Source: Clostridium saccharobutylicum DSM 13864 (GTDB lineage Bacteria > Bacillota > Clostridia > Clostridiales > Clostridiaceae). From it: a DNA stretch of 64,000 nt. The stretch lies in NCBI RefSeq assembly GCF_000473995.1, contig NC_022571.1, forward strand, positions 3,007,416 to 3,071,415, given 5' to 3'. Positions 37,074 to 45,223 of this stretch are shown here, in pieces. The stretch's first letter is position 1; the number at the start of each line of letters is the position of its first letter. The notes below the pieces were generated by a model. It was not told the DNA's origin and did no database searches. It saw only the letters and a program-made list of their open reading frames with translations. The position numbers and the translations under genes are program-made.

Positions 37074-37700
37074 CTACTCTCCTTCAACAAAGAAACTTTT
37101 TATTTCATTTAACTCATCACTTAATATAGCTGAATCTATACCTTGTTCTGCTTCAAATTTTTCTTCTGTTGCTGCATATTCAGCTATACTGTTATCCTCG
37201 TCTTTATTTTCTTCATCCCCAACCGGTTCAGAAACATTGTAATTTTTAATGAAATCTTTTTCTAAATCATCAAAAGTTTCTAATTGAGCATTCATAAAAT
37301 TTCTATACTTAGCTCTAAATTTAATAAACTCTTGCTTAACTTTTTCATATTCATCATTAACTACAATAACATCATTATGAGCTTTATCAAGAATCTTTTG
37401 AGATGTTTCATTTGCATTTTTTATCATTAATTCAGATTCTTTTTTAGCCGAATTTCTAGCTTGCTCTGCAGCATTTTGTGCTAGTAATAAAGTATTTTGT
37501 ATAGTGCTTTCAATTTTAGAATAATGCTCTATCTTTTCATTTAAATTATTAAGCTTTTCCTTTAAATTAGCATTCTCCTTGAATAATTCTTCAAAACTAT
37601 CGACTACTTCATCTAAAAATTCATCAACTTCATCTGAATTATAACCTCTTAGTACTCTTTTAAATTCTTTATTATTTATGTCCATTGGTGTTAATTTCAT
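37074..37700 (-). CDS. divIVA: Cell division initiation protein DivIVA
   Basis: Coiled-coil protein that recognises negatively curved membrane at poles and septa. It has 208 residues. The conserved membrane-binding N-terminus is MKLTPMDINNKEFKRVLRGY with NSDEVDEFLDEV. Long heptad-rich coiled coil covers about 30-160, and the C-terminal tail is acidic. Last gene of the dcw-linked run, 13 bases after ylmH. Confidence 0.95.
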   Translation of the reverse strand: MKLTPMDINNKEFKRVLRGYNSDEVDEFLDEVVDSFEELFKENANLKEKLNNLNEKIEHYSKIESTIQNTLLLAQNAAEQARNSAKKESELMIKNANETSQKILDKAHNDVIVVNDEYEKVKQEFIKFRAKYRNFMNAQLETFDDLEKDFIKNYNVSEPVGDEENKDEDNSIAEYAATEEKFEAEQGIDSAILSDELNEIKSFFVEGE

Positions 37701-37713
37701 GTCTTCACCTCAA

Positions 37714-38478
37714 CTATGTATATTTTTTTATAGCAATTTTAATTTTTCCACTCTTGCTATTTCCAACCTGATTTTCTAAAATAAACTTTCCTATTCCTCT
37801 TATAGTAATTCTCTCTTGATATTTAATTTCATAACTTTTATCTTTAACTTTACAATAATCTATTAATACTAGCCCTTGTTCAATCATTTTTTGTGATTTT
37901 GCTCTTGATATATTTGCGATTTTGGAAACTATTCCATCTATTCTTAAAGAAGAAACCAAAATTACTTCTTCTTTAAAAGTTGCTTTAGGAAGAAGTATAT
38001 TGTTTTCAACCACTTCTACCTTACAAGCTACTTTACCAATTTTATCTAAGTTATATATTATAAAGCTTTCTATTTCCTCATGAACTGGCACATAACATAT
38101 ATTGTTATCTACTAATAAATCACCAATCTTGTTTCTTTCTATACCTAATGACAATATTCCACCTAAAAAATCTTTATGAATAAGATTTGAAAACTTAGAA
38201 TTATTTTCTATCTTTATCAACTTCATAGGAAATGGATTATCATATAAATTATTAAATAAAATCATTCTTCTTTCAGCATCTTCAAAAAATCCATCTGCTT
38301 CAATTTTTAACGATTTACTTGATAAATTTTCTTGAAACCACTTCCAAATATTTGGTGGATAAAAATTCTTTCCAAATACCGGTATATCTTTATCTCTTGC
38401 TAATAAATATCTTTCATATAAATTCAATGCTTCATCTCTATCTTCACTTGCAAAATATTGGTTTATTCTTTCCTTCAT
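37714..38478 (-). CDS. ylmH: YlmH-family S4-domain RNA-binding protein
   Basis: It has 254 residues. The N-terminal part contains FFEDAERRMILFNN and LGIERNKIGDLLV (a YlmH hallmark), and the C-terminal S4 domain has ISRAKSQKMIEQGLVLIDY. In Bacillus YlmH associates with ribosomes and can rescue stalled ribosomes in cells lacking RqcH/tmRNA pathways. The same genome encodes rqcH at 31 kb. Three bases after yggT, in the usual sepF-yggT-ylmH-divIVA order. Confidence 0.92.
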   Translation of the reverse strand: MKERINQYFASEDRDEALNLYERYLLARDKDIPVFGKNFYPPNIWKWFQENLSSKSLKIEADGFFEDAERRMILFNNLYDNPFPMKLIKIENNSKFSNLIHKDFLGGILSLGIERNKIGDLLVDNNICYVPVHEEIESFIIYNLDKIGKVACKVEVVENNILLPKATFKEEVILVSSLRIDGIVSKIANISRAKSQKMIEQGLVLIDYCKVKDKSYEIKYQERITIRGIGKFILENQVGNSKSGKIKIAIKKYT

Positions 38479-38480
38479 AA

Positions 38481-38747
38481 TTAAAAAATACTTCCTATTA
38501 TGAGTCTTCTAATTGCATTAATAATAAATAGAGCAAGTATAGGTGAAAAATCTACTGGCAATCCAGGAATAAATTTATTTTGTAAATTTCTACATGGCTC
38601 TAAAATTGGATAAGTAAAGCTATGTATTAGATCTATAAATTTATTGTTAACTTGTGGAATCCACGAAGATATACATTCAATTAATATAGCAAAATCCAAC
38701 AAATTAAATAACGTATCAAGAATTCTTACAACAATACCTATTCCCAT
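38481..38747 (-). CDS. YggT family membrane protein
   Basis: Small membrane protein of 88 residues with two hydrophobic segments (about 4-28 and 62-86) and the family motif FTYPILEPCRNL between them. Its position between sepF and ylmH is conserved across firmicutes and it is often associated with division or envelope maintenance. Specific function unknown. Confidence 0.9.
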   Translation of the reverse strand: MGIGIVVRILDTLFNLLDFAILIECISSWIPQVNNKFIDLIHSFTYPILEPCRNLQNKFIPGLPVDFSPILALFIINAIRRLIIGSIF

Positions 38748-38756
38748 CTATACCTC

Positions 38757-39212
38757 CTATTTTGACCAATTAAACAATGCCTTCGAACTAAGTTCATTTT
38801 TCAACTCATTTGTCACTTCAACATTTGAAGGCGAAAGAAGATATACTCCCTTTTCAATTTGTTGTAATTCTCCTCCTAATGCATAACACGATCCACTTAT
38901 AAAGTCTAATAATCTTTGAGCAATTTTCAATTCTAAAACTGTTGTATTTACCAAAACAATTCTTCTGTTTTTTAAAGCTTCACAAATTTCAGTTGCTTCT
39001 TCATAATCTACTGGTTTTGTAATTGTTACTTTAGTAGCTGACGATGTATGAATATTTACAACCTTGCTATTTTTCTTATTTGTTATAACAGGTTCTATTG
39101 ACTCTTCTTCTTCTCTTACTTCATCTTCATACTCTTCATCTTCATAATCTTCATAATCCTCATAATCTTCAAATCCTAATAAAGACTTAACTTTTGATAA
39201 AACATTACTCAT
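38757..39212 (-). CDS. sepF: Cell division protein SepF
   Basis: FtsZ-binding protein that bundles filaments and tethers them to membrane through an N-terminal amphipathic helix. About 151 residues starting [21 protein letters not shown] lies before this ATG and twelve upstream codons are unsupported. A highly acidic linker with imperfect Glu-Asp-Tyr triplets ([16 protein letters not shown], encoded near 39120-39180) links to the SepF domain (about 65-145, with [12 protein letters not shown]). The acidic repeat is longer than in most SepF proteins. It overlaps yggS by eight bases. Confidence 0.93.
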   Translation of the reverse strand: MSNVLSKVKSLLGFEDYEDYEDYEDEEYEDEVREEEESIEPVITNKKNSKVVNIHTSSATKVTITKPVDYEEATEICEALKNRRIVLVNTTVLELKIAQRLLDFISGSCYALGGELQQIEKGVYLLSPSNVEVTNELKNELSSKALFNWSK

Positions 39213-39885
39213 TTTTTTCTCCTCCTGCATTATAATTTCTTTCCCCAAATATACCAGTTCCTATTCTAACTAATGTAGATCCTTCATCAATTGCTGTCAT
39301 GTAGTCATGTGTCATTCCCATTGATAAAATCTCCATACTAATATTCTTAAATTTTTTAGTTTTTAGTTCTTCAAATATTTCTTTTGTTCTTTTAAAATAT
39401 CTTCTATTACTCTCTTCATCTCCCTGTGGAATAATCACCATTATCCCTTTTACAAGAACATGATCACATTTCTCTATTTTATTTATAAATTCATATAAAT
39501 TTTCTTCTAAAATTCCAGTTTTGCTTTCTTCTCTTCCAATGTTAATTTGAATTAATGCATTAGCAGTTTTATTAACTCTTCCAAATACTTTCTCTATTTC
39601 ATTTAATAAATTAACACTATCTAAAGAATGTATTAAATAAACTTTATCTACTAGATATTTAACTTTATTGGTTTGAAGATGCCCAATAAGATGCCATCTT
39701 ACATCCTCATGAAAGTTTTCACTTTTTTTCACAAGTTCTTGAACCTTATTTTCCCCAAAATCTCGCATTCCAGCTTCATATGCTTCTTCTAAATAACTTA
39801 ATGGCTTTGTTTTAGAAACAGCCAAAAGTTTTACTCCTTCTGGAATTTGGGTTATTATCTCTTCTATATTTTGTTTAATTCCCAT
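39205..39885 (-). CDS. YggS-family PLP homeostasis protein
   Basis: Single-domain PLP-binding protein related to alanine racemase N-domain, involved in vitamin B6 balance rather than racemisation. It has 226 residues with the PLP lysine in [10 protein letters not shown], the [13 protein letters not shown] segment and [20 protein letters not shown] at the end. Conserved neighbour of sepF. Confidence 0.94.
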   Translation of the reverse strand: MGIKQNIEEIITQIPEGVKLLAVSKTKPLSYLEEAYEAGMRDFGENKVQELVKKSENFHEDVRWHLIGHLQTNKVKYLVDKVYLIHSLDSVNLLNEIEKVFGRVNKTANALIQINIGREESKTGILEENLYEFINKIEKCDHVLVKGIMVIIPQGDEESNRRYFKRTKEIFEELKTKKFKNISMEILSMGMTHDYMTAIDEGSTLVRIGTGIFGERNYNAGGEKNE

Positions 39886-39981
39886 TACCTAACACCTTTA
39901 AAACTATTCCTTTCTTACATCTCAATATTTTATATTCTCTAAAAAAATTAAATTTCCTTCAAAAATAATTAAAATTTAATT

Positions 39982-40716
39982 TTATTTATTAGCTTCCGCT
40001 GTTTTCATGTATTTAACATTTGTATTTGCAGTTGTTGGAGGCATTGTGATTTTATCACTTTCATCGATTTCCACATATAATTTTCTAAGCATCAACTCTC
40101 TAACATGACTTCCATCCTCCAAAATGGCTGCCTTTAATTTTTCTGGATCTCCTATAGCATAAATATTGAATGGTGCGGATTCCATAGTGCCATCATCAAA
40201 TTGTATAAATGCCCATGCACATACAGCACCAGACCATGGCACTACCCTATGGTTATTTACACTAATTGCTTCTGCTCCTGCCTTACGAAGTTCATTTAAA
40301 ACCAAAGCCATATCACTATCATGCAAAAGCTTGCTCATAACTTCATCTATACCTTCTTCTTCTACATTGGTCTTTCCATCATTTATTTTAAGAATAATTC
40401 CTCGTCCTTCGACCTGTTTTGTTCCTGTGAACATTCCATAATCACTAATTTGCGCTTTTATATCTTCAACAATTTTTTCTTTTTGAGTATCATTTTTAGT
40501 ATAATCATTAAATTTTTGTCTTATTTCCGAATTGTTCTCTTTTAAATTTGCTATATCTGTATATAATATAGCTCTCTCTTCTACTGCATTTTGATACTGA
40601 GTTGTATTTAACTGTTCATATGATTGAATTCCTTTAAAATTAAAATTCATTGAAATTAAAGCGCCTAATATTATGGCTGCAATGAAAACTAAGAAAAAGT
40701 CTTTACTATTTTTCAT
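39982..40716 (-). CDS. DUF881 family membrane-anchored protein (second copy)
   Basis: About 244 residues: N-terminal transmembrane helix (about 6-24), coiled coil (about 40-85) and the DUF881 domain with EAISVNNHRVVPWSGAVCAW. GAGGTG is five bases before this ATG. Two DUF881 proteins flank the small basic protein gene, as in other clostridia and Bacillus ylxWX. Function unknown, probably envelope or division linked by context. Confidence 0.88.
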   Translation of the reverse strand: MKNSKDFFLVFIAAIILGALISMNFNFKGIQSYEQLNTTQYQNAVEERAILYTDIANLKENNSEIRQKFNDYTKNDTQKEKIVEDIKAQISDYGMFTGTKQVEGRGIILKINDGKTNVEEEGIDEVMSKLLHDSDMALVLNELRKAGAEAISVNNHRVVPWSGAVCAWAFIQFDDGTMESAPFNIYAIGDPEKLKAAILEDGSHVRELMLRKLYVEIDESDKITMPPTTANTNVKYMKTAEANK

Positions 40717-40728
40717 CACATCACCTCT

Positions 40729-41118
40729 TTAACTCTGTTCACTATTCTCTTTATGTTCAGTTTTTTTTATCTTTTGATTTTTCTTTTCTCTAAAGCTTTC
40801 TAATAACAATCTTCTTGCAATAGCAAAGTTATCAAAAATTCTTCCTCCAAATACTATTACAGCTGCAATATATATTGGTATCCCTAATTTATCTCCTAAA
40901 TAAGCAAGTCCTGCCGCTAGTAAAGAATTCCCAAAAAAACCTGATATAAATATATCCGCCTTAAAACTTTTAGAAAGATTAGCTCTAATAGCTCCAAACA
41001 CAGAATCTAAACATGCAAGTATTGCTACTGACATATACGGTGATAATTTATCTGATATATTCACATCCAGCACAAATCCAAGTATTATCCCAATTAGTAG
41101 TCCTATTAATGCAATCAC
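40729..41118 (-). CDS. sbp: Small basic protein (DUF1290, Sbp)
   Basis: Integral membrane protein of 129 residues with about four hydrophobic segments and the family segment YMSVAILACLDSVFGAIRAN; the C-terminal tail is very basic (KKNQKIKKTEHK). It begins with GTG; GGGGAG is about ten bases upstream. Conserved between two DUF881 genes in the division cluster. Confidence 0.9.
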   Translation of the reverse strand: MIALIGLLIGIILGFVLDVNISDKLSPYMSVAILACLDSVFGAIRANLSKSFKADIFISGFFGNSLLAAGLAYLGDKLGIPIYIAAVIVFGGRIFDNFAIARRLLLESFREKKNQKIKKTEHKENSEQS

Positions 41119-41130
41119 TATGTTTCTCCC

Positions 41131-41859
41131 CTATTCCTTAACCGATTTAATAAATTCACTTTTTAATGATTGTGTTGCTTTACCTATAAATATATCATCT
41201 TCAGATTTTATTTCATTATTGTAATTAGGAAGAGCAAGATATTCCATTGAACCTGGAAATGATAATCCCACATTAAGTCTGCCCTTTTCACCAATAGCTT
41301 TAATCACTATTTTTTCCTTTGGATATATTCGTCCAGCAGATCCTATTGCTATTCCATTCCCTGCAGTTTTAATTCCTGTTTGCGGAGTTATGCGTATGTC
41401 ATTTATTGAAATAGCTTCTGCTCCTGAATACCAAAGTAAATTTACTATATGAACTATTTCATCTTCACCTAAATCTCTGCTTTTATCATTTAAATTTGAA
41501 CCAAATATTGAGCTCTTAGGAGATATTGTAAGAGTTATTCCTGGTCCTCTAACAGCAACTACTCCTAAATGCATTCTAGCATCATCTAGTTGGTTCTTTA
41601 TCTCTTTGTCCAAATCACCATCTTTAGATGCAGATTCCTCCATTTTCTTTAGCTCTTCTGATAGATTAGTATTTGTTTTTGAAAGTTCTTGCTTCTCTTT
41701 TTTAAGTGTCTCTATTTCAGACACTATATCATTTTTATCGTAATTACTGATGCTTCCTTGAATATTTTTATTTGATAAAACTTTAAATTGATAAGCTAAT
41801 AAAAAACCTAATAGGCTACAAACAACAGCTACAAATAATTGCGATTTAGATATCTTCAT
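41131..41859 (-). CDS. DUF881 family membrane-anchored protein (first copy)
   Basis: About 242 residues starting MKISKSQLFVAVVCSLLGF; AGGAAAGGTAAGG precedes this ATG and sixteen upstream codons overlap ftsQ without a ribosome site. Transmembrane helix (about 6-24), coiled coil (about 45-85), DUF881 domain with VAVRGPGITLTISPK and WYSGAEAISINDIRI. It immediately follows ftsQ. Confidence 0.9.
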   Translation of the reverse strand: MKISKSQLFVAVVCSLLGFLLAYQFKVLSNKNIQGSISNYDKNDIVSEIETLKKEKQELSKTNTNLSEELKKMEESASKDGDLDKEIKNQLDDARMHLGVVAVRGPGITLTISPKSSIFGSNLNDKSRDLGEDEIVHIVNLLWYSGAEAISINDIRITPQTGIKTAGNGIAIGSAGRIYPKEKIVIKAIGEKGRLNVGLSFPGSMEYLALPNYNNEIKSEDDIFIGKATQSLKSEFIKSVKE

Positions 41860-41875
41860 TCTTACCTTACCTTTC

Positions 41876-42628
41876 CTACTTACTGTAATATATAGGAGAT
41901 CCATCAAACCCCACGTCTACATATCCGCTTTTAATCCCAATCTCTGGACTTTCAATTATATGCAATAACTTATTCATTTTATTGGGTATATTTTCATCAT
42001 TACCTATTCTGCCTTCTATATCCCCAATATATACTCTTATATTCATTAAATCACTAAGATCAATTGATTCTATATTATAATTAGTTGGATTTATATCTAC
42101 AATCTTTTTAAATACTTCTAAAAAGCTTAGAATTCTATCATTATCTACAATTTCTTGTCCTAGTTCCCCATCTGATAGATTTATTCCCTTTATGTTAATT
42201 AAATTTCTATTTTCAATATTATTAGTTTTTTCTAACAATACTCCTTTATTACTAAAAACATAATACTGTCCATCTTTTTCGGTACAATATACTCCCTGTT
42301 TTTCAGCAATTTTTATATTAACCTGCTTTGGATATACTTTGCTAATCTCAACGCTATCAATATAAGGATTTTTCTTAGCTTCATTTAATATATTACTTTT
42401 ATTAATAAAAAAGAGATTTTGTCCAATTAAATTTTCTGTTTTCTTTTTTATGTCTTCACCACTCATAATTGGATTTCCTAAAATAGCTACTTTTTTAATA
42501 ACAAAAAAATTTGATTTAGTTACAAAAACTATACCAGCAATTATTAATATAACAAATATCCATATTACTCTTCTTATTCGTTTTTTTCGTCGTGCTTTTA
42601 AAATAAGTTTGTTACTTGATTTTACCAT
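41876..42628 (-). CDS. ftsQ: Cell division protein FtsQ/DivIB
   Basis: Bitopic divisome protein that controls FtsWI with FtsL/FtsB. About 250 residues starting MVKSSNKLILKARRKKR; AGGA is near this ATG and a seven-residue upstream extension lacks a site. Basic cytoplasmic tail, transmembrane helix (about 22-42), POTRA domain (about 46-115, FFVIKKVAILGNPIMSGEDI) and beta domain. Upstream lies the nested palindrome at 42792-43019. Confidence 0.9.
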   Translation of the reverse strand: MVKSSNKLILKARRKKRIRRVIWIFVILIIAGIVFVTKSNFFVIKKVAILGNPIMSGEDIKKKTENLIGQNLFFINKSNILNEAKKNPYIDSVEISKVYPKQVNIKIAEKQGVYCTEKDGQYYVFSNKGVLLEKTNNIENRNLINIKGINLSDGELGQEIVDNDRILSFLEVFKKIVDINPTNYNIESIDLSDLMNIRVYIGDIEGRIGNDENIPNKMNKLLHIIESPEIGIKSGYVDVGFDGSPIYYSK

Positions 42629-42791
42629 ATATCGTCCTACTCTTTGCATTCTATTTTTTTAACAAAATATATTCTAAATATAATATTACTTTAAATTCCA
42701 TATATAATAATACCACTTTAATAAAATTTTTTCATTAAATTTTTAAACATTCTATTTATTATGTCATATTAAAAAATTTATTATAAAAATC

Positions 42792-43019
42792 AAAATGGCA
42801 TCATACTTCACTTTGATTTGTTTTTAGTTTTATACTAAGGTAAATCAAAAAATAACAGGTCCATCCGCCAAGCCTATTCTTCATCAGAGGATTTCTCTAA
42901 TAGCCCGCTATAAGACAAATCTACTTCCTTGCCTGATGAAAAATAATCATGACATTTTGGACTTGTTATTTTCTTTCATGTGCCTAAAATAAAATCAAAG
43001 CATAGCACGATGCCATTTT
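42792..43019. repeat. Outer inverted repeat enclosing repeat copy 4
   Basis: Arms at 42792-42819 and 42991-43019 match as imperfect complements: both outer ends read AAAATGGCATC inward, and ACTTTGATTT pairs with AAATCAAAG. They enclose the family 1 repeat at 42836-42987. The outer stem lies just past the ftsW stop and looks like a former ftsW terminator whose loop received the repeat. Confidence 0.65.
42836..42987. repeat. Palindromic repeat family 1, copy 4 (longest clear copy)
   Basis: Arms 42836-42863 (TAAGG..AAATAACAGGTCCA) and 42958-42987 (TGGACTTGTTATTTTCTTTC then ATGTGCCTAA). Inside, TTCATCAG (left) pairs with CTGATGAA (right), and the apex AATAGCCCGCTAT is itself a hairpin, so most of the 152 bases can fold into one stem. 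The right half is nearly identical to the copy at 30837. No coding potential. Confidence 0.8.
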
Positions 43020-43036
43020 AATTTTTAATATTGTGT

Positions 43037-44173
43037 TTATAAATTTTTAATTTGTTGCTTTCCTTCAATTTGACGTGATATGTTTAAAAGAATTCCCATT
43101 GCCGTCATATTTATGACGAGCGATGTACCACCATAACTAATAAATGGTAATGGCACTCCTGTAACAGGCATTGATCCTGTTACAACTGCAATGTTTATTA
43201 AAGATTGTACTGCTATTACTGAAGTTATTCCTATAGCCAAAAGTGTTCCATAAGTATCTCTAGCTTTCATAGCTACATTAATACCTCTCCAAATAAATAT
43301 TACAAATAATATTATTATGCACACACATCCTATAAGCCCTAACTCTTCTCCTATTATTGAAAGTATAAAATCATTATGCGGCTCTGGCATATATAACGTC
43401 TTCTGTCTTGATTGTCCAAGACCTAATCCTGTAATTCCACCAGCTCCAAGTGCATAAAATGATTGTATTAATTGATATCCGTTTCCAGCCGGATCTTTCC
43501 ATGGATTAATAAAATTCAACATTCTAGCTCTTCTATATGCAGTTGAAATAGTAAAAAATAGTGCTGCCCCTACCATTGCCGGAGCTACAATTCCAAATAA
43601 ATGTTTAACTCTTCCACCCGAAGCAAATAACATTATAAATGTTACAATCATTATAACTGAAGCAATACTTAAATTTTTTTCTAACAATACTAACCCTGCG
43701 AAAAAACCTGCCACACCCAAAAATGGCAATATTCCGGTTTTAAATTCCTTTACCCCTTCACCTTTCATATCAAGAGTCATTGCCAAAAATAATACTACAG
43801 CATACTTTGTGAGATCTGATGGTTGAAAGCTTAAAGGTCCAAGCGTAATCCATCTTTGTGCACCATTTACACCTGAGAAAAAAAATACTGCAATTAATAA
43901 AGGCACACAAATTATAATTATTGCAGGTGTATATTTTCTCAATTTATGATAATCATAATGCATCATAAATGACATTGTAACTATTCCAAGAGGTGCCCAA
44001 ATCAATTGTTTTTTTAAGAAATACATACTATCATTATATGTGAACATTGAATAATATGAACTTGCAGAATATACCATCACCGTCCCAATTGCTAAAAGTA
44101 ATAATACAGTATAGAAAATACCATAATCTACTTCACCCATTTTTCTTTTTCTTTTTGGACTAGTAACTTTCAT
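43037..44173 (-). CDS. ftsW: FtsW/SpoVE-family lipid II polymerase
   Basis: SEDS-family peptidoglycan glycosyltransferase that works with a class B PBP. About 378 residues starting MKVTSPKRKRKMGEVDYG; GGAGG precedes this ATG. About ten membrane segments, with GPLSFQPSDLTKYAVVLFLA, the EPHNDFILSIIGEELG segment and the C-terminal LPFISYGGTSLVINM, all diagnostic. Whether it serves vegetative division (FtsW) or cortex synthesis (SpoVE) cannot be told. murG, usually next, is not present before ftsQ. Confidence 0.93.
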   Translation of the reverse strand: MKVTSPKRKRKMGEVDYGIFYTVLLLLAIGTVMVYSASSYYSMFTYNDSMYFLKKQLIWAPLGIVTMSFMMHYDYHKLRKYTPAIIIICVPLLIAVFFFSGVNGAQRWITLGPLSFQPSDLTKYAVVLFLAMTLDMKGEGVKEFKTGILPFLGVAGFFAGLVLLEKNLSIASVIMIVTFIMLFASGGRVKHLFGIVAPAMVGAALFFTISTAYRRARMLNFINPWKDPAGNGYQLIQSFYALGAGGITGLGLGQSRQKTLYMPEPHNDFILSIIGEELGLIGCVCIIILFVIFIWRGINVAMKARDTYGTLLAIGITSVIAVQSLINIAVVTGSMPVTGVPLPFISYGGTSLVINMTAMGILLNISRQIEGKQQIKNL

Positions 44174-44197
44174 ACATAAATCCTCCAAACTTAATTA

Positions 44198-45178
44198 CTA
44201 AATAGCTATAAAACCTATAATGCATAAAATTGTTGTGATACTTGAAAATACAGTTACTATTTTTACTTCACTCCATCCACATTGTTCAAAATGATGATGT
44301 ATAGGTGACATTTTAAATACTCTTTTACCTGTCAATTTAAATGAAGTAACTTGAATTATAACAGATAAAGTTTCAATTAAATATATTCCACCAACAATTA
44401 TTACAAACACTTCCATTTTAAGCATTAATGCTAAAGTTCCTATAGCTCCTCCAAGAGCTAAAGAACCTGTATCTCCCATAAATATTTTTGCTGGAAAAGC
44501 ATTATATTTAAGAAAACCAAGTAATGCTCCTGCAAGTGCAATTGAAAAAACTGCTACTTCAGCATTTCCTGTTTTAAATCCAACTATAGCAAAAAATGTC
44601 AAAACTATTACTGTAACAGAAGTAGCTAAACCATCTATACCATCTGTTAAATTAACCGCATTAGTAACTGCTGCATAATAAACAACTATAAATGGTATAT
44701 ATAATATACCTAAATTTATAGAAAATTTATTTCCCACAAAAGGAATTAAAATTTCACTACCTATATATCTATATCCGTACCATGCTAGAGCTATAGAAAA
44801 CAAAACTAAAAGAATCATTTTTTGTCCCGCTTTTAATCCTAGATTATCTTTATGTATTATTTTTAACATATCATCTAAGAATCCAATAAACCCAAATGCA
44901 ATAAACGAATATAGAATTATCATTTCTTTATCCATAAATCTATGTCCCATAACTAGTATGGTTGCTGCTACTGAAATAAAGAATATAAGGCCTCCCATTG
45001 TTGGAGTTCCCGCTTTCTTTTGATGACTTTTAGGACCCTCTTTTCTAATATTTTGACCAAACTTTAACTTGTGTAATACAGGTATAAATATTGGTCCAAG
45101 TACTATTGAAAATATAAATCCCATTATTAAAGGTGTTAACACCCTTGAACTAAAAATTGCTGTTATTGTTTCCCCCAT
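44198..45178 (-). CDS. mraY: Phospho-N-acetylmuramoyl-pentapeptide transferase
   Basis: Makes lipid I by transferring phospho-MurNAc-pentapeptide to undecaprenyl phosphate. It has 326 residues and about ten membrane segments, with [13 protein letters not shown], the catalytic [22 protein letters not shown] and the HHHFE loop. An in-frame TAG directly before the ATG fixes the start. The strong AAGGAGGTGA ribosome site is 27 bases away, with a perfect hairpin in between (see 45185-45214). Confidence 0.96.
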   Translation of the reverse strand: MGETITAIFSSRVLTPLIMGFIFSIVLGPIFIPVLHKLKFGQNIRKEGPKSHQKKAGTPTMGGLIFFISVAATILVMGHRFMDKEMIILYSFIAFGFIGFLDDMLKIIHKDNLGLKAGQKMILLVLFSIALAWYGYRYIGSEILIPFVGNKFSINLGILYIPFIVVYYAAVTNAVNLTDGIDGLATSVTVIVLTFFAIVGFKTGNAEVAVFSIALAGALLGFLKYNAFPAKIFMGDTGSLALGGAIGTLALMLKMEVFVIIVGGIYLIETLSVIIQVTSFKLTGKRVFKMSPIHHHFEQCGWSEVKIVTVFSSITTILCIIGFIAI

Positions 45179-45184
45179 CTAGTG

Positions 45185-45214
45185 CTGCCTAATATTAAGG
45201 CAGGTCACCTCCTT
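45185..45214 (-). promoter_or_regulatory. mraY ribosome-binding site separated from start by a hairpin
   Basis: On the minus strand AAGGAGGTGA (45205-45214) is followed by CTGCCT/AGGCAG, a perfect 6-bp stem with a seven-base loop (45185-45203), then CACTAG and the ATG. Folding would reduce the distance from GGAGG to the ATG to about ten bases. No alternative start codon fits the site. Confidence 0.65.
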
Positions 45215-45223
45215 CGTTTTATT

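Noticed and set aside
39120..39180. Short tandem repeat (TCATAATCTTC-type units)
   Set aside because: It is coding sequence for the acidic Glu-Asp-Tyr linker of SepF rather than a separate repeat element.
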